Source of the DNA: Melioribacteraceae bacterium
GTDB taxonomy: Bacteria; Bacteroidota; Ignavibacteria; Ignavibacteriales; Melioribacteraceae
Length of the DNA: 64,000 bases
Reading direction: 5' to 3'
Assembly (NCBI GenBank): GCA_030584085.1
Contig: CP129490.1
Coordinates: forward strand, 1,583,511-1,647,510
In this document: in pieces, positions 61,808-64,000 of the stretch
How positions within the stretch are numbered: position 1 is the first letter of the stretch
How the letters are laid out: each line of letters starts with the position of its first letter
The notes under the pieces: model-generated
Told to the model about the DNA's origin: nothing
The model's input: only the letters and a program-made list of their open reading frames with translations
Database searches by the model: none
Program-made: the position numbers and the translations under genes

Positions 61808-62932
61808 TTGAAAATAATTTCAGTAGTTGGTGCTCGCCCAAATTTTATGAAAGTAGCACCACTTCACCGCGCATTCAAAAACATCTCAAATCTCACGTCT
61901 CATATCTCAAATCTCAAGACTGACATCTCGCATCTCATCTGCCATACCGGTCAACATTATGATGAAAAAATGTCTAAAGTATTTTTTGATGATCTCGAGT
62001 TACCGCAACCCGACTTTTACCTCGGAGTTGGAAGCGGCTCTCATGCCGAACAAACCGCTAAGATAATGATAGAGTTTGAGAAAATTTTACTAAAAGAAAA
62101 ACCTGATTTAGTTATTGTAGTTGGTGACGTTAATTCAACAATTGCTTGTTCACTTACTGCGGTAAAACTTCATATTAAAGTTGCCCATGTGGAAGCCGGA
62201 TTAAGAAGCTTCGATAGATTAATGCCCGAAGAAATAAATCGATTGTTAACCGATTCTATTTCAGATTATTTGTTCGTTACAGAGAAAAATGGACTCGAAA
62301 ATTTGAAAAGGGAAGGGGTAGATGATTCAAAAGTTTTCTTTGTCGGTAATACGATGATCGACAGTCTCGCTTATTATCAATCTAAAGCGGATCACTCTGA
62401 TGTATTACTTAATTATAATTTAGAATCGCATAATCATGTTTTATTAACTCTTCACCGCCCAAGTAATGTTGATACTAAAGAGAATTTAATAGAATTAATA
62501 AATTTCATAAATCAAATCGCGGATAAGAGAAAAATAATATTTCCGATACATCCACGTACTTTAAATAGTATCAATAAACATTCACTCAATCATTCAATCA
62601 ACCAATCCGTGGTATTATGTGATCCTATCGGTTATATAGACTTTATAGCATTAATAAAAAATGCCGAGTTGATTGTAACTGATTCCGGTGGAATTCAAGA
62701 GGAATCAACTTATCTCGGTGTACAATGTATAACACTACGTAATTCTACGGAGCGACCAATCACTTGCGAAGTCGGGACCAACCAACTATTAGGAAATGAT
62801 CTGCCAAATGCCCTGCAAGCTTCATTAGATGTATTGGACGGTAAAATCAAAAAAGGAACCATTCCGGAATTGTGGGATGGTCACGCAGCTGAGAGAATCG
62901 TCAAGATAATAGTAGAAAAATTATCCCAATAG
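61808..62932 (+). CDS. wecB: Non-hydrolysing UDP-GlcNAc 2-epimerase with repeat-derived insert
   Basis: A 374-residue GT-B-fold epimerase: ISVVGARPNFMKVAPLHRA, HTGQHYDEKMSKVFFDDL, VVGDVNSTIACSLTA, VAHVEAGLRSFDRLMPEEIN, TLHRPSNVD, HPRTLNSI, and TDSGGIQEESTYLGVQCITL with NSTERPIT. It makes UDP-ManNAc or, with the Wbp/Wlb enzymes, might act like WbpI on the diacetamido-glucuronate; the TERPIT motif favours WecB. Residues about 26-42 (NISNLTSHISNLKTDIS) are encoded by the ctcaaatctcacgtctcata words also found upstream of rfbA. The start is TTG 61808; no ATG precedes the first motif. Confidence 0.9.
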   Translation: MKIISVVGARPNFMKVAPLHRAFKNISNLTSHISNLKTDISHLICHTGQHYDEKMSKVFFDDLELPQPDFYLGVGSGSHAEQTAKIMIEFEKILLKEKPDLVIVVGDVNSTIACSLTAVKLHIKVAHVEAGLRSFDRLMPEEINRLLTDSISDYLFVTEKNGLENLKREGVDDSKVFFVGNTMIDSLAYYQSKADHSDVLLNYNLESHNHVLLTLHRPSNVDTKENLIELINFINQIADKRKIIFPIHPRTLNSINKHSLNHSINQSVVLCDPIGYIDFIALIKNAELIVTDSGGIQEESTYLGVQCITLRNSTERPITCEVGTNQLLGNDLPNALQASLDVLDGKIKKGTIPELWDGHAAERIVKIIVEKLSQ

Positions 62933-63041
62933 TTGTCACACTATTATTAGAATCTTTGAGAAACTTTGTGTCTTCTTTGTGCAACTTAGTGTTACGCGTT
63001 TGCCTTAGAATCAGGATTCTGTATTTTTTAACTAAACTATA
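62933..63041. repeat. R1 repeat downstream of wecB
   Basis: Contains gaaactttgtgtcttctttg and a following gtgcaacttagtg, a last R1 copy before the tRNA fragment. Confidence 0.65.
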
Positions 63042-63082
63042 TTAAAAACAAAAACCTCGATCACAAAATGTAACCGAGGTTT
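63042..63082 (-). terminator. Intrinsic terminator behind the tRNA end
   Basis: On the minus strand aaacctcg (63082-63075) and cgaggttt (63059-63052) form an 8-bp stem, followed by a T-rich run. It lies just after the tRNA 3' end and would terminate tRNA transcription. Confidence 0.75.
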
Positions 63083-63086
63083 AATG

Positions 63087-63133
63087 TGGGCCCAGATGGA
63101 CTCGAACCAACGACCCTCTGATTATGAGTCAGA
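63087..63133 (-). tRNA. 3' half of a tRNA with anticodon CAT (att site)
   Basis: Read on the minus strand: anticodon stem tctga/tcaga with loop ctcataa (anticodon CAT), variable region, T arm with ttcgagt loop, and acceptor strand tgggccc plus A. No CCA is encoded. The 5' half (acceptor 5' strand and D arm) is missing; the integrase stop codon ends 2 bases upstream. This is therefore the duplicated 3' end expected at one attachment site of an integrative element that targets a tRNA-Met-type (CAT) gene. Confidence 0.82.
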
Positions 63134-63135
63134 AA

Positions 63136-64000
63136 TTACTTGCGTTTTTTAACTAATTTCAAACGATTTCTCTTAGTTGTGTCTTTTTCTGTGCCCTTTA
63201 TGACACGACTTATCTCTTCTCCCATTCTTTTTAAGTCGACATTTAGATAGTATCTTTCTGTAGTTTTTATGTCCTTATGCCTCGCAATCTTCTGCACATA
63301 ATAGATATCAACACCATCATTCGCTAACCGAGTTAAAAAGGTTTTTCTTAACTCATGAATTGAATAATGGGGATATCCTTCTCTCTCCAAAAATCTTCTA
63401 AAGAATTTCAACGAATCAATTCTCTGATATGGTACAACCTTTCCAGATCTTTCCGCTTTACTATAATTAATTTCATAAAACAATTCTAGCTCCGGATGCA
63501 AAGGGATCTTATCAACTCTCCGTCCTTTTGTGTTTGTGACATAGAGTATCTTTCTTTTTAAATCAAAATCTTCATGCTTCAATCTGATTAATTCTCCGGC
63601 TCTTAATCCGGTCATGACTAATAACTTGATCGCTTTATATTGATCTCTGTCATGCACTCGAAGTTTGGTTAAGATTTCATCTAGCTCATAATCCGGTATT
63701 ACATTTATTCTTTTGGGTGTTTTATCTTTTATTGGGAATGGATTTGTAGTTACATATCGCTGCTTTTTATAATACTCGAAGATGATCCGCAGATGTCGAA
63801 AGATTATTTCAATTGTGTTCTTTGATTTCTCTCTTACTTCTTCTACAACTTTTCCTTCTTCATTTTTCTTCTTTACCTTTTTGAACTTGATGAACTTTTC
63901 AAATTCATCAACTAAATCTTCATCTACTTTGTGCAACTCAATATCGCCGGCAAAATTCAAAAATTTATCATGAACATAATTATACATCTCAATAGTTCTT
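63136..64000 (-). CDS. Tyrosine recombinase/integrase, 5'-truncated by window edge
   Basis: About 288 codons are visible and the frame is open to the window end, so the N-terminus is outside; the ATG at 63987 is probably internal. It shows a SAM-like core-binding domain (to about residue 105 of the visible part). The catalytic domain has all main tyrosine-recombinase residues: Arg in TGLRAGELIRL, His-x-x-Arg in SIHELRKTFLTRL, His in IARHKDIKTT, and the nucleophile Tyr in ERYYLNV. It should integrate a mobile element into the adjoining tRNA 3' end. The element extends to the right, beyond the window. Confidence 0.92.
   Translation of the reverse strand, partial: RTIEMYNYVHDKFLNFAGDIELHKVDEDLVDEFEKFIKFKKVKKKNEEGKVVEEVREKSKNTIEIIFRHLRIIFEYYKKQRYVTTNPFPIKDKTPKRINVIPDYELDEILTKLRVHDRDQYKAIKLLVMTGLRAGELIRLKHEDFDLKRKILYVTNTKGRRVDKIPLHPELELFYEINYSKAERSGKVVPYQRIDSLKFFRRFLEREGYPHYSIHELRKTFLTRLANDGVDIYYVQKIARHKDIKTTERYYLNVDLKRMGEEISRVIKGTEKDTTKRNRLKLVKKRK

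Noticed and set aside
63087-63133. Functional complete tRNA gene
   Set aside because: The acceptor 5' strand and D arm are missing; integrase coding sequence occupies that position.

Overview
The window is an AT-rich bacterial chromosome segment dominated by a surface-polysaccharide (O-antigen or capsule) biosynthesis locus. Nearly all genes lie on the plus strand. Gene content (WbpA/WlbA-type sugar acid genes, legionaminic-acid genes, a Wzi-like outer-membrane protein, GxxExxY and four-helix-bundle accessory proteins) and the dense degenerate intergenic repeats suggest a Gram-negative member of the Bacteroidota/Chlorobiota/Ignavibacteriota group, perhaps Ignavibacteria. This taxonomic guess is an inference with low confidence.

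Layout. 1-2.8 kb: the end of a glycogen phosphorylase gene and an unknown acidic protein. 3.5-8.4 kb: four genes (wbpE/wlbC, wbpA, wlbA, wlbB) that should make UDP-2,3-diacetamido-glucuronic acid; wecB at 61.8 kb may supply a 2-epimerase. 9.1-14.2 kb: rfbC, rfbB and rfbA of dTDP-6-deoxyhexose synthesis, scattered and without rfbD. 8.5-19.2 kb: small accessory gene pairs, mostly of toxin-antitoxin type, set in repeat-rich spacers. 17.5-20.5 kb: six related copies of a composite repeat. 20.9-24.7 kb: legB, legC, legH, legI. 24.8-50.6 kb: a compact, repeat-poor, more AT-rich run of overlapping genes: legG, ptmE, HisF/HisH-like proteins and sugar amidotransferases, an ATC-hydrolase-like protein, a decayed YhcH gene, a second NeuB-like cassette, PseB-like and aminotransferase genes, glycosyltransferases, flippase, polymerase and a glutaminase-amidotransferase fusion. 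50.7-61.8 kb: repeat-rich again, with a GxxExxY gene, an outer-membrane protein, O-antigen ligase, the initiating sugar transferase, a Wzi-like protein and a RelE pair. 61.8-64 kb: wecB, then the 3' half of a tRNA(CAT) abutting a tyrosine integrase, the edge of an integrated element.

How it works together: the sugar genes build several activated amino sugars, at least one a legionaminic-type nonulosonic acid and probably amidinated (HisFH plus three WbpG/PseA-like amidotransferases). The transferase at 55.2 kb starts the lipid-linked unit, the glycosyltransferases extend it, Wzx flips it, Wzy polymerises it and the ligase transfers it.

The two most unusual aspects are (1) families of short palindromic or low-complexity repeats that fill most spacers of the flanks, sit inside each other, and appear in frame inside at least five genes (wbpA, rfbA, legC, waaL-like, wecB), and (2) a nonulosonic-acid block with three amidotransferases, two NeuB homologues and an aminotransferase paralogue whose PLP lysine position is arginine.
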